Assembly (NCBI GenBank): GCA_964564845.1
Contig: CAZMCN010000090.1
Span: 1-8,996, forward strand
DNA: 8,996 bases
DNA from: CAYXPG01 sp964564845
GTDB taxonomy: Bacteria > Planctomycetota > Phycisphaerae > Sedimentisphaerales > Anaerobacaceae
Direction of reading: 5' to 3'
Shown one piece after another: positions 1-6,945 of this stretch (position 1 is the stretch's first letter; each line of letters starts with the position of its first letter). The notes beneath the pieces are model-generated. The model worked only from the letters and a program-made list of their open reading frames with translations. It did not search any database and was not told where the DNA came from. Both the position numbers and the translations under genes were made by a program.

Positions 1-1517
1 GTGTCTAAAACGTCGGGGTCCTGAACTAAATCATCGCAGCCGCACTTTTCACATTCTGTCGGGTCCTCCATGCCGGTGCTGGTCTGTTCGCATTTTCGGC
101 AGTACCAAACTGGTATTCTATGACCCCACCAAAGCTGTCTGCTGATTGGCCAGTCGCGCAGGTTCTCCAGCCAGGTTTGATAAGTTTTGGCGTAGCGGTC
201 GGGGGTAAAACGCAATCGGCCGTCAAGCAGTGGTTTTAACGCCAGGCCGGTGAGAGAATTTGCCGGCACATCGGTACCCTCGATAAAGTTATCGCCGAAT
301 TTTTCTTTCAGGTGCTCGATAGGTTTCCTGACGGCAATATACCATTGGTCGGACAGATACGGCTCGATAGGCACATGACTTCGATAGCTGTGGCCTACCT
401 CGTGGCTGTATTCTCGAATGTCCTCGAGCAGGTTCTCTTCTCTAAACCATTCAACGATGGCCTCGCGTGCCTCGAAACGGTCCATTCCAAGTAAGGCTCG
501 TGCCTCCGGGGCTTTGGCATCCTCCCAGCCGAACTTATCGCTGATAGAGCCGTCCGGCGCCATCACATTGATAATATCCAGATTGTGCCGCTGTCCAATC
601 TCCCAGTCGTCAGGGTCATGAGCAGGTGTTACCTTCAAAAATCCGGTGGAGAATTTTGCCTTTTCATCATCGCTTCGCGTGTCTGGCAGAACAACATGCT
701 CATCGGCTATTATTGGTATGAGCCGACCGACGATTGGCAGCCGAACTTTTTTACCTATAAGGAGTTTGGCTCTGCTATCTGCCGGGTTCATCGCAACGGC
801 TGTATCGCCCAGCATTGTCTCCGGACGGGTCGTGGCAACAGTAACATATTCGATTCGCCCGCCTTCAATTTCCACCGCCTCTGTGAGAGGATACCGCATA
901 TACCAGAAATGTCCCTGTACCGTTTCGTGTTCAACCTCATCATCGGCCAGCACCGTTTGTGTGGCAGGGTCCCAGTTGACCAGGCGTTTGCCTCGATATA
1001 TCAGCCCATCTGCAAAGAGCTTGAAGAATGCGGCTCGAACAGCTTTTGCACAAACCTCATCCATTGTAAAACGGGTTCGCTGCCAGTCGCACGAGCATCC
1101 CATAGCTTTTAACTGACTGATAATAAATGCTTCGTATTCATCCTTCCAGGCCTGTACTCGCGCAACAAACTCCTCACGTGCAAAATCTGTTCGCCGCTTG
1201 TTTTCCTCTGACAGGATTCGCTTCTCAACCACCGTCTGAGTGGCGATTCCTGCGTGGTCGGTGCCCGGCATCCACAGGGTGTTGAAATTTTGCATCCGCC
1301 GAAACCGAATCAGAATGTCCTGCAGTGTGTTATTTAATGCGTGGCCAAGGTGCAGCGGTGCTGTAACGTTAGGCGGTGGAATAACGATAGTATAGCTTTT
1401 CTTCGCTTCGACATTGCAGGGAGCCTGTGCATGAAAATACTGGTTGGCAGACCAGATTTCATTCACCTGGCTTTCTATCGCCTTTGGCTCGTAAACTTTT
1501 GAAAGCTGTTCACCCAT
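1..1517 (-). CDS. valS: Valyl-tRNA synthetase, N-terminal 505 codons (runs off left edge)
   Basis: Class I aminoacyl-tRNA synthetase that charges tRNA-Val in the cytoplasm and hydrolyses mischarged Thr-tRNA. The frame is open from ATG at 1515-1517 to the window edge. Visible in order are the HIGH-type ATP site 'PPPNVTAPLHLGHALNNTL' (about residues 47-65, HLGH 56-59), 'LWMPGTDHAGIATQ', the editing-domain motif 'ATTRPETMLGDTAVAMNP', 'TPAHDPDDWEIGQRHN', and the return to the catalytic domain with 'DWPISRQLWWGHRIPVWYC'. A four-cysteine cluster follows (CRKC, then CEKC). The sequence stops at 'QDPDVLDT', just before the usual 'WFSSALWP'. Bacterial ValRS is about 880-950 residues, so the KMSKS loop, anticodon-binding domain and C-terminal coiled coil lie outside. 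A GGTGAT sequence just upstream can serve as ribosome binding site. It lies downstream of rho, with a terminator between the two. Confidence 0.97.
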   Translation of the reverse strand, partial: MGEQLSKVYEPKAIESQVNEIWSANQYFHAQAPCNVEAKKSYTIVIPPPNVTAPLHLGHALNNTLQDILIRFRRMQNFNTLWMPGTDHAGIATQTVVEKRILSEENKRRTDFAREEFVARVQAWKDEYEAFIISQLKAMGCSCDWQRTRFTMDEVCAKAVRAAFFKLFADGLIYRGKRLVNWDPATQTVLADDEVEHETVQGHFWYMRYPLTEAVEIEGGRIEYVTVATTRPETMLGDTAVAMNPADSRAKLLIGKKVRLPIVGRLIPIIADEHVVLPDTRSDDEKAKFSTGFLKVTPAHDPDDWEIGQRHNLDIINVMAPDGSISDKFGWEDAKAPEARALLGMDRFEAREAIVEWFREENLLEDIREYSHEVGHSYRSHVPIEPYLSDQWYIAVRKPIEHLKEKFGDNFIEGTDVPANSLTGLALKPLLDGRLRFTPDRYAKTYQTWLENLRDWPISRQLWWGHRIPVWYCRKCEQTSTGMEDPTECEKCGCDDLVQDPDVLD

Positions 1518-1547
1518 AAATCACCAATCTACCTACTAACCCGCCAT

Positions 1548-1584
1548 AAAAAAAATCCCGGCATGACGGCGAATGCCGGAATTT
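1548..1584 (-). terminator. Rho-independent terminator between rho and valS
   Basis: On the minus strand the arms TTCCGGCAT and ATGCCGGGA form a 9-bp stem with one G-U pair around an 8-nt loop, followed directly by eight T residues (1555 down to 1548). AAA/TTT pairs can extend the stem base. It lies about 100 bp after the rho stop codon and about 30 bp before the valS start. It should end rho transcripts, but it also sits inside the predicted 5' end of the valS transcript. Confidence 0.85.
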
Positions 1585-1585
1585 C

Positions 1586-1614
1586 ATCTTAATAAAACCA
1601 AATGTTAATGTAAA
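1586..1614 (-). promoter_or_regulatory. Predicted sigma70-type promoter for valS
   Basis: On the minus strand TTTACA (1614-1609) and TAAGAT (1591-1586) are separated by exactly 17 bp, matching the consensus at 5/6 and 4/6 positions. The start site would fall near 1579-1580, at the first arm of the terminator hairpin. A chance match in AT-rich DNA is possible, but valS needs some promoter or readthrough beyond the terminator. Confidence 0.45.
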
Positions 1615-1685
1615 GGAAACAATTTAACAGAAGCTCAGCATTGCTCTTTGCTGTTCTGAGCGCTGGATTCATACCGTTGTCCGGC

Positions 1686-3185
1686 TTAGTCGATGTTCAT
1701 TGTCATCAGGAATTCTGCGTTGGTTCGGCACTTGCTGAGTCTGTTTTTGAGCAGTTCGATCCCCTCGACCGGGTTCAACTCGCTAAGGACCCTTCGGAGT
1801 CTATATACAAGCTCAAGCTCTCTTCTGTCCAACAGCAGTTCTTCTCTTCTGGTGCCGCTTCGGCTTATATCGATGGCCGGCCAGGTCCTTCTGTCAACAA
1901 GCCGCCTGTCAAGGTGCAGCTCCATATTGCCGGTCGCCTTAAACTCTTCGAAAATGACCTCGTCCATTTTCGAGCCGGTATCAATCAATGCAGTCGCAAA
2001 AATGGTCAGGGACCCGCCGTTTTCGACGTTCCTGGCTGCTCCGAAGAATTTCTTCGGCATCTGCATTGCACCGGCATCGACACCACCTGTGAGGATTTTG
2101 CCTGAGTGCGGCATCTCGGTATTATATGCACGGGCAAGGCGGGTTATCGAGTCCAGCAGAATTACCACGTCTACGCCGTACTCGACAAGGCGTTTTGCTT
2201 TTTCAATTACAACCTCAGCGACCTGGCAGTGACGTGAGGCAGGTTCATCAAAGGTGGAGCTTATAACCTCAACATCTTCGGCGGTTTTGCGCTCCATTTC
2301 TGTAACTTCTTCCGGCCTTTCATCTATCAGCAGCACCATCATTTTTACTTCAGGGTGATTAATACTGACGGCGTTAGCGATTTTTTGGAGCAGTATTGTT
2401 TTTCCGGTTCGCGGCGGCGCAACAATCAAACCTCGCTGGCCTTTGCCTACCGGCGTTATCAAATCAATTATTCGCATATTCAGTTCTTCGGGGGTGGTCT
2501 CAAGTATAAAGCGACCCTCCGGGTGAAGAGGGGTTAAATCGCTGAATACCACTTTTCCCGCAAGGCTGTCGGGGTCCTCGAAGTTAATCGCTTCGACACG
2601 AAGCAGCGCAAAATATTTCTCAGAATCTTTCGGCGGTCTGATTTGTCCTGATACTATGTTGCCTGTTCGCAGACCAAAACGCCTGACTTGAGAGGGGGAA
2701 ACATAAATATCGTCCGGGCTGGATAAATAGTTATATCTCGGATTACGCAAAAATCCGTAGCCGTCAGGCAGCACTTCTAATACTCCTTCGCCATACATTA
2801 GTCCGTTTTGCTGAATACGCTCCTTGAGAATTCTGAAAATCAAATCCTGCTTCTTCAGAGCGGTGTACTCTTTGATGTCTTCTTTTTTCGCGACATCGTG
2901 CAGCTCCGCAACGGTCAACTGCTGCAAATCCGTCAAATAGAGGTCGCCTTTTTTGATTCGTTCATACTTGGCGTGTGTGGATTCTTCTTCAGCTTTCTTC
3001 CTCTTCTTTTTCTCACTTTTGGTCTCGGTTGCGGCGGTATTACTGGTGGCAGTTGTAGTCGAGTTTGTCTGCTGCTGGGATACCTCGGGATTTGTTTGCT
3101 CGACGGCAGCTTTTTCTTCTGCCTGAGCCTTGGAGGCCTTGCGTCTTCTGGAGGCTTTGCTGTTCTTTGCACCGGTCCTGGCCAT
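1686..3185 (-). CDS. rho: Transcription termination factor Rho
   Basis: Hexameric RNA-dependent ATPase/helicase that ends transcription of untranslated RNA. The 499 residues compare with 419 in E. coli. The extra length is an N-terminal extension (about residues 1-75) rich in Lys, Arg, Ala, Glu, Thr and Gln, low in complexity and probably disordered. A Rho N-terminal helical domain follows (about 84-125), then the RNA-binding cold-shock-like domain with 'DGYGFLR' (141-147). The RecA-like domain shows Walker A 'APPRTGKT' (256-263), 'LIDERPEEV' with the catalytic Glu (289), Walker B 'VVILLDSITRLARA' (340-353), Q-loop region 'LTGGVDAGAM' (365-374), R-loop region 'DTGSKMDEVIFEEFKATGN' and Arg finger 'SRSGTRREELL'. 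All ATPase motifs are intact. The start is ATG with a strong AAGGAGT Shine-Dalgarno 5 nt upstream (3191-3197). It is monocistronic or last in its transcript, given the terminator downstream. Confidence 0.98.
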   Translation of the reverse strand: MARTGAKNSKASRRRKASKAQAEEKAAVEQTNPEVSQQQTNSTTTATSNTAATETKSEKKKRKKAEEESTHAKYERIKKGDLYLTDLQQLTVAELHDVAKKEDIKEYTALKKQDLIFRILKERIQQNGLMYGEGVLEVLPDGYGFLRNPRYNYLSSPDDIYVSPSQVRRFGLRTGNIVSGQIRPPKDSEKYFALLRVEAINFEDPDSLAGKVVFSDLTPLHPEGRFILETTPEELNMRIIDLITPVGKGQRGLIVAPPRTGKTILLQKIANAVSINHPEVKMMVLLIDERPEEVTEMERKTAEDVEVISSTFDEPASRHCQVAEVVIEKAKRLVEYGVDVVILLDSITRLARAYNTEMPHSGKILTGGVDAGAMQMPKKFFGAARNVENGGSLTIFATALIDTGSKMDEVIFEEFKATGNMELHLDRRLVDRRTWPAIDISRSGTRREELLLDRRELELVYRLRRVLSELNPVEGIELLKNRLSKCRTNAEFLMTMNID

Positions 3186-3244
3186 AATTACTCCTTTTCA
3201 ATTAGAAAAATTATTTGTGATTAAATAAACAAGCTTTTTGTAAT

Positions 3245-3264
3245 AATTCAATAGGATTTGAATT
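3245..3264. repeat. Palindrome over the predicted rho start site
   Basis: AATTCAA (3245-3251) and TTGAATT (3258-3264) form a perfect 7-bp inverted repeat around a 6-bp centre. It overlaps the predicted -10 box and the expected start site of rho, so it could be an operator or an mRNA 5' hairpin. AT-rich DNA yields such repeats by chance fairly often. Confidence 0.4.
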
Positions 3265-3292
3265 TTAACCGCAGAAATAAAACTTATGTCAA
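3262..3292 (-). promoter_or_regulatory. Predicted promoter for rho
   Basis: On the minus strand a perfect TTGACA (3292-3287) is followed after 19 bp by TAAAAT (3267-3262), 5/6 to the -10 consensus. The spacer is 2 bp longer than ideal. The leader to the rho ATG would be about 70 nt. It lies in the 151-bp coaE-rho gap, in which I see no clear terminator for coaE. Confidence 0.45.
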
Positions 3293-3336
3293 ATGTAGTT
3301 CTTTATATCCGGTAAGCATTCTAAACTAAACCCCGC

Positions 3337-3984
3337 TCAACCATCATCCGTTATATAAGAGAAAATATCGGTAACTTGCTTGGTCAAAACCAGTAAGTCA
3401 GAATTGTTATTTATCGTATTATCGGAGATGGATGCCTTCTTGTCCAGAGAAATTTGAAAATTTTCTCTGATTTTAAGCTGATTTTCATCAAAACCCCCTT
3501 TTTCCTTCATTCTGGCCGTTCTTAATTGCCGTTTACAGTCAACAAAAATGAGTCTGTCGCACCGTTTATCCCATCCGACTTCAGCCAAAAGGGGCATATC
3601 GAGCACAATTGCCTTGACCTGGGGGTGACGTTTGTATTGCTCTATAAGCTGCTCGGCGCGCGCCAGGACAAGGGGGTGCAGGACACTATTGAGCGACGAA
3701 AGCTTATCGACATCGGCAAAGGCGATTTCGGCCAATTTTTTTCGGTTAATCTTATCAGCCGAATCCAAAATGCTCTCTCCGAAAAGACCGACCATCTTTT
3801 CTCTGACAGCTTCTCTCCCAAGCAACTCGCGGGCGATATTGTCGGCGTCGATAATCCGGCAGCCTAATTTGGCGAATTCCGCCGCAACGGTGCTTTTACC
3901 TGAGCCGATACCGCCTAAAATGCCTATTATTGGTTTTTTACGGAAATTGTTCACAGCCGAGCAGTTTAACCGCTCTTGTTGCAA
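3337..3984 (-). CDS. coaE: Dephospho-CoA kinase
   Basis: Last step of coenzyme A synthesis: ATP-dependent phosphorylation of the 3'-hydroxyl of dephospho-CoA in the cytoplasm. The protein is 215 residues, close to the usual ~200. Near the N-terminus is the P-loop 'ILGGIGSGKST' (22-32), then 'IIDADNIARELL' (44-55), 'LHPLV' (102-106), 'VLDMPLLAEVGW' (127-138), 'CDRLIFVDC' (142-150) and the lid region with 'ARMKEKGGF' and 'KIRENFQ', ending in 'INNNSDL', which matches the family's 'I.N.G..' region. The start is uncertain. TTG at 3984 is the longest reasonable choice, but GTG at 3954 (residue 11) would place the P-loop at the usual distance from the N-terminus. Neither has a good Shine-Dalgarno. 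It lies just downstream of the glycosyltransferase gene and is probably co-transcribed. Confidence 0.95.
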   Translation of the reverse strand: MQQERLNCSAVNNFRKKPIIGILGGIGSGKSTVAAEFAKLGCRIIDADNIARELLGREAVREKMVGLFGESILDSADKINRKKLAEIAFADVDKLSSLNSVLHPLVLARAEQLIEQYKRHPQVKAIVLDMPLLAEVGWDKRCDRLIFVDCKRQLRTARMKEKGGFDENQLKIRENFQISLDKKASISDNTINNNSDLLVLTKQVTDIFSYITDDG

Positions 3985-3995
3985 CAGTCAAGAGC
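3972..3995. repeat. Hairpin-forming inverted repeat at the coaE start
   Basis: GCTCTTG (3972-3978) and CAAGAGC (3989-3995) form a perfect 7-bp stem around a 10-nt loop. The candidate TTG start codon of coaE (3982-3984) lies in the loop. No T-run follows on the minus strand, so it is not an intrinsic terminator. It may affect coaE translation, or separate coaE from the upstream gene. Confidence 0.5.
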
Positions 3996-4010
3996 AGGAT
4001 TTATAACTGA

Positions 4011-5807
4011 CTAATTATTATAACGCGTTGTGTAGATACATTCACTGGGTTGTGTGTGGAGGGCCTTTTGCAAACTGCCGCACAGACGGTTTTTCACCAC
4101 CACATCCCAGCTCATTTTTCTGGCAATGCCAAAGCCGACCTGAAGCATATTTTTAATTTCAGCTTCACTCTTTGGTAAGCGGGAACATATTTGCATCGCA
4201 ACTTTACCACTGATGGTATTTTCTATTCTATTCCGCACCGACTTATCGATATGCACCACCTCTTCAGTGTCGTCAAGTTCGATGGTATCTAAGCTGGTGT
4301 AGTCGGCAATGACGATATTTTTGACCCCTTCCGGGCCGGCTGTATCCATCACGAAGCCTGTGCAGCCGCAGATGCTGCTGACCACGCAGATTCCACCGAA
4401 AGTAAGCGGCTCAAGCTGGGCAATGCCAAATGGTTCATAAATGCTTAGTCCGAATTCAACATCTGTTCCCTTGCGAATATCCATAAATTCCATATCTTCA
4501 GGTATTCTCCGGCCGCAGGTCTTTCGACCGAATCCAAACTGGTTAATGAAAACAATTTTTATATTTCGGCTTCGGGCGTTGAATCGTTGAATAGCAGCAT
4601 AGAATTGCGCCTCACCACCGGAAAGGTCGGGCCAACCTTCGCGGTGGGCGACAGGCCAGTTATACTCTGATTCCATTTCGTTGATGTCGCGGGTGGGTCT
4701 TTGAGCGACTTCGGTAGAGAGCAAAAAAAAGACTCCTGTTTTGCCCTGGATTTTAAATTCCTGTTCAATATTCTCAAGTATAAGTAAATCGCGCCACAAT
4801 CCTTTGCTTTGCACCAGTCTTGTAACATGGGTAAAGATAAAGTCCGGCTTATAACCCAACAGGTTCTCGCAATATCGCTGAAGCTTCGCTTTTGAATGGA
4901 GTTTTTCGTCGAGGCTTATGTCGTAAGCCGGCACACCGTTATAGACAATATCGATACTGGCAGTGTCAAATTCAGGCGCCAGAAACCTGAGCTCTTCGGC
5001 AGTATAATCCCCTACCGCACATATATTGTGGCAATATTTGGCGGCTTCCACGAGGGGGTGCTTAAAAAAGGAGCTCTGGTCACCGAATACCTGTTGAACA
5101 GAGAGACCTTTATCGCCGGCTTTTTTGACAGCATTATAAAACATTATATCGTGTCCGGGATGGTTTTCTACAATTCGGCGCATCGTGGCCACTTCGTGAG
5201 CGTAAAAAATGGTCTTGAAATTACAGGACGTATCGAGCATAGCTGCCAGTGCTGTCGGCATCCCCATAAATTCGTGAGCGATAATGATTGTCGAATCGCC
5301 GGCGGCATCAATCGCTTTCAGTGCTGCAATTACCACCGGTGCCAGTCTGACATACTGTTCATATTCCCACAAATTCTCATATAAGTGACTGCGAATGCCA
5401 AAATTTTCATACATTTGCTTTTTGAATTCATTGACGGGACCTTTGTCCATAAGTTTTACATCAACAAGCAGTACTTCGGGAGAGCTTTTTACCCCTGTTT
5501 GTTCGTCGATGAACGTTCGCCTGCCGTAAATAATTCCTGCATTGAAGAAGCTTTCTATCTTCTTAAAAGACTGCCCATAGCCGGTATTTACAAGTCTGTC
5601 GATGGACGGATACAGCACTTCTCCGTTTTCGCCCAGCCGTTGTCGTATGGAACCTTCGGTGGAAAACAATGGGCCGATTAGAATTGAACGGTCAACCGCT
5701 TTGAGGTATGAGTTACAGGTGAAAAATCCCTGCAGGGCAGCGCCTATTCCGCCGACTTTTCCCGCTGCCTCGTGAGTAACGTGAACCAATGTTGTCTCGC
5801 TGGCCAT
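4011..5807 (-). CDS. Glycogen-synthase-like glycosyltransferase, substrate unknown
   Basis: 598-residue protein with a two-Rossmann (GT-B) layout. The N-terminal 'HVTHEAAGKVGGIGAALQ' (9-26) resembles the 'KxGG' nucleotide-sugar loop of GT5 glycogen/starch synthases. 'IIIAHEFMGMPTAL' (174-187) resembles their acceptor-side 'HDW...' region. In the C-terminal half, 'FTHVTRLVQSKGLW' (325-338) carries the Arg and Lys (330, 335) that normally hold the donor phosphates. 'IYEPFGIAQLEPLTFGG' (456-472) is an E-x7-E retaining-glycosyltransferase motif (458/466). No signal peptide or membrane helix is seen, so it is probably cytoplasmic. It is longer than bacterial GlgA (about 480), with extra sequence between the motifs, and no glg genes lie nearby. 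A retaining glycosyltransferase is well supported, but glycogen synthesis is only a guess. The start ATG has AAGGA 8 nt upstream, and coaE follows after 26 bp. Confidence 0.85.
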   Translation of the reverse strand: MASETTLVHVTHEAAGKVGGIGAALQGFFTCNSYLKAVDRSILIGPLFSTEGSIRQRLGENGEVLYPSIDRLVNTGYGQSFKKIESFFNAGIIYGRRTFIDEQTGVKSSPEVLLVDVKLMDKGPVNEFKKQMYENFGIRSHLYENLWEYEQYVRLAPVVIAALKAIDAAGDSTIIIAHEFMGMPTALAAMLDTSCNFKTIFYAHEVATMRRIVENHPGHDIMFYNAVKKAGDKGLSVQQVFGDQSSFFKHPLVEAAKYCHNICAVGDYTAEELRFLAPEFDTASIDIVYNGVPAYDISLDEKLHSKAKLQRYCENLLGYKPDFIFTHVTRLVQSKGLWRDLLILENIEQEFKIQGKTGVFFLLSTEVAQRPTRDINEMESEYNWPVAHREGWPDLSGGEAQFYAAIQRFNARSRNIKIVFINQFGFGRKTCGRRIPEDMEFMDIRKGTDVEFGLSIYEPFGIAQLEPLTFGGICVVSSICGCTGFVMDTAGPEGVKNIVIADYTSLDTIELDDTEEVVHIDKSVRNRIENTISGKVAMQICSRLPKSEAEIKNMLQVGFGIARKMSWDVVVKNRLCGSLQKALHTQPSECIYTTRYNN

Positions 5808-5866
5808 AACAAATTTCCTTCCCAGGTTGTAAAAAACCAGTAAGATGATTTTTCGTCTTCATATAA

Positions 5867-5895
5867 AATATAGGAAATGGATTTATTACAGCCAA
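5867..5895 (-). promoter_or_regulatory. Predicted promoter for the glycosyltransferase gene
   Basis: On the minus strand TTGGCT (5895-5890) and TATATT (5872-5867) have exactly 17 bp between them (4/6 and 5/6 to consensus). The leader would be about 50 nt. It lies in the 202-bp gap downstream of the zinc-ribbon gene and would drive the glycosyltransferase and coaE. Confidence 0.5.
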
Positions 5896-5929
5896 ATTAA
5901 ATAAGGACTGTTCGAGGGGTGTTTTTTAA

Positions 5930-5980
5930 AGACCTAAAAAATCGCAGCGGACCTACAGTATGTTTGTTTTTTTTAGGACT
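5930..5980. repeat. AT-rich inverted repeat downstream of the zinc-ribbon gene
   Basis: Arms AGACCTAAAAAA (5930-5941) and TTTTTTAGGACT (5969-5980) pair at 11 of 12 positions around a 27-nt loop. A competing pairing joins AAAAATC (5937-5943) to GATTTTT (5999-6005). The structure lies 30 bp after the zinc-ribbon stop codon and could act as a weak terminator on the minus strand, but it lacks a GC-rich stem. The rest of the 5808-6009 gap holds only the predicted promoter and ribosome binding site of the glycosyltransferase gene. Confidence 0.45.
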
Positions 5981-6009
5981 ATGTTTTTAGTTTTCGCAGA
6001 TTTTTCACG

Positions 6010-6504
6010 TCAGCTTATTTTGCTCCGAAGTGTTCTTATCAAACTCGAAAGTACCTGCTGAGGCACATCTGCCAGTTCCGGTTCCGGTATTTCGCTCAGG
6101 GCTATTTCATCAATGATTTTCGCAGCTTTTTTGGCGGACGGCATTATCGATTCTGCAGTTGTTTCGGCCTGCTGGAGTTCTCCGTCTGCCATCTGTCTGA
6201 GATAAAGGATTATATTTTTGGTCAATTCCTTCTCGCCCATCTCATAGGCAGGCAAACCCGCATCCGCCGGCACTTCTTTTTCGAGCAATATATCGCGGGC
6301 AAGCTCATACGTTTCGTCCATCAGTCGTTTTTGTTTTTCTTCATCGGTTTCATCGATTGGTGCAAGTTTTAATTCTTCGCCGGCATCGGCACCGGGGACG
6401 TACAGCTTGTTATGACATCGGGGACACTTGCCCCATTTGCCGCCGGCATCGTCGGGAGCTTCTATCTTTTTGCCGCAATAATCACAATGAAATGATATAG
6501 TCAT
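6010..6504 (-). CDS. Small zinc-ribbon protein, function unknown
   Basis: 164 residues. The N-terminus carries a CxxC...CxxC zinc ribbon (Cys 7, 10, 27, 30) in the arrangement 'HCDYCGKKIEAPDDAGGKWGKCPRCHNKLYVP', common at the start of planctomycete proteins of unknown role. The remainder (about 40-164) is acidic and predicted helical, with no membrane segment, and matches no enzyme family I recognise. Start ATG is supported by AGAGGT 6 nt upstream. It begins 26 bp after queF ends, so the two are probably co-transcribed. That does not by itself imply a role in queuosine synthesis. The zinc ribbon is clear; the function is not assigned. Confidence 0.85.
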   Translation of the reverse strand: MTISFHCDYCGKKIEAPDDAGGKWGKCPRCHNKLYVPGADAGEELKLAPIDETDEEKQKRLMDETYELARDILLEKEVPADAGLPAYEMGEKELTKNIILYLRQMADGELQQAETTAESIMPSAKKAAKIIDEIALSEIPEPELADVPQQVLSSLIRTLRSKIS

Positions 6505-6530
6505 TTTCTTACCTCTTATGAAATATTCAG

Positions 6531-6884
6531 TTATCTATTTGCTTTATATTCTGCAACTACATCGGTAGTTATTCCACCGCGTGGTGTAAATCGTGAGGTA
6601 ACCTTCATCCATCGCGGCCTGCAGACACCGCTCAAATCATCCAGTATATCATTCGTCAGCGCCTCGTAAAAAATCCCTTTGTTTCGGTAACCTTGCATAT
6701 AGAATTTCAGACTCTTTAGCTCAATACATAGTTTATCCGGACAGTATTCGATGATGATTTCGCCGAAATCAGGCTGACCTGTTCGCGGACAAAAACTTGT
6801 AAATTCCGGACATTTAATTGTTATTACGTAGTCCCGCTGCGGGTTTGGATTGTCGAACAGCTCAATATCGGTTTTTTTGGACAT
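6531..6884 (-). CDS. queF: NADPH-dependent preQ0 reductase (short type I QueF)
   Basis: Reduces the nitrile of 7-cyano-7-deazaguanine (preQ0) to the amine preQ1 with NADPH, in queuosine biosynthesis. The 117 residues are all one T-fold domain, the short unimodular form. Catalytic Cys 32 lies in 'FTSFCPRTGQPDFGEI' with Asp 39, and the QueF signature 'ELKSLKFYMQGYRNKG' spans 55-70. Glu 74 in 'IFYEALTNDIL' matches the catalytic Glu of B. subtilis QueF, while the His before it is Tyr here. 'PRWMKVTSRFTPRGGI' closes the domain. I place the start at ATG 6882-6884. The in-frame GTG 15 nt upstream (6897-6899) overlaps the Shine-Dalgarno GAGG itself, so it is unlikely. Diverges from queC. Confidence 0.96.
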   Translation of the reverse strand: MSKKTDIELFDNPNPQRDYVITIKCPEFTSFCPRTGQPDFGEIIIEYCPDKLCIELKSLKFYMQGYRNKGIFYEALTNDILDDLSGVCRPRWMKVTSRFTPRGGITTDVVAEYKANR

Positions 6885-6893
6885 TTTGTTGAA

Positions 6894-6897
6894 CCTC
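6894..6897 (-). promoter_or_regulatory. Ribosome binding site that fixes the queF start
   Basis: GAGG on the minus strand ends 9 nt before ATG 6884. It overlaps the alternative GTG at 6899, which therefore cannot use it. This favours the shorter queF product. Confidence 0.6.
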
Positions 6898-6924
6898 ACA
6901 GAAATTCCGTTAAACTAATATAAT
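6895..6924 (+). promoter_or_regulatory. Predicted promoter for queC-queE
   Basis: A perfect TATAAT at 6919-6924, with a weak -35 CTCACA (6895-6900, 4/6) at 18 bp. The start site would be near 6931, giving a leader of about 26 nt before queC, too short for a riboswitch. The -10 overlaps the opposing queF -10. Confidence 0.5.
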
Positions 6925-6945
6925 AAGTTCTAATGATTTTGGCAA
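6917..6945 (-). promoter_or_regulatory. Predicted promoter for queF
   Basis: On the minus strand TTGCCA (6945-6940, 5/6) and TATATT (6922-6917, 5/6) are exactly 17 bp apart. The start site would be near 6910, leaving a leader of about 26 nt. It shares bases 6919-6922 with the queC -10. Confidence 0.6.

Noticed and set aside
585..1116. Two overlapping plus-strand ORFs of 156-175 codons
   Set aside because: They lie antisense to valS, whose frame carries clear synthetase motifs throughout. The opposite-strand products resemble no protein I know.
1518..1685. A T-box leader before valS
   Set aside because: The gap is only 168 bp, and I see neither a specifier stem nor the conserved T-box sequence; only the terminator hairpin is present.
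1641..2232. Plus-strand ORFs of 154 and 179 codons
   Set aside because: Antisense shadows of the highly conserved rho ATPase domain; no independent start signal or motif.
4896..5681. Two plus-strand ORFs of 162 and 98 codons in tandem
   Set aside because: They lie wholly antisense to the glycosyltransferase gene, which has the recognisable motifs and ribosome binding site.
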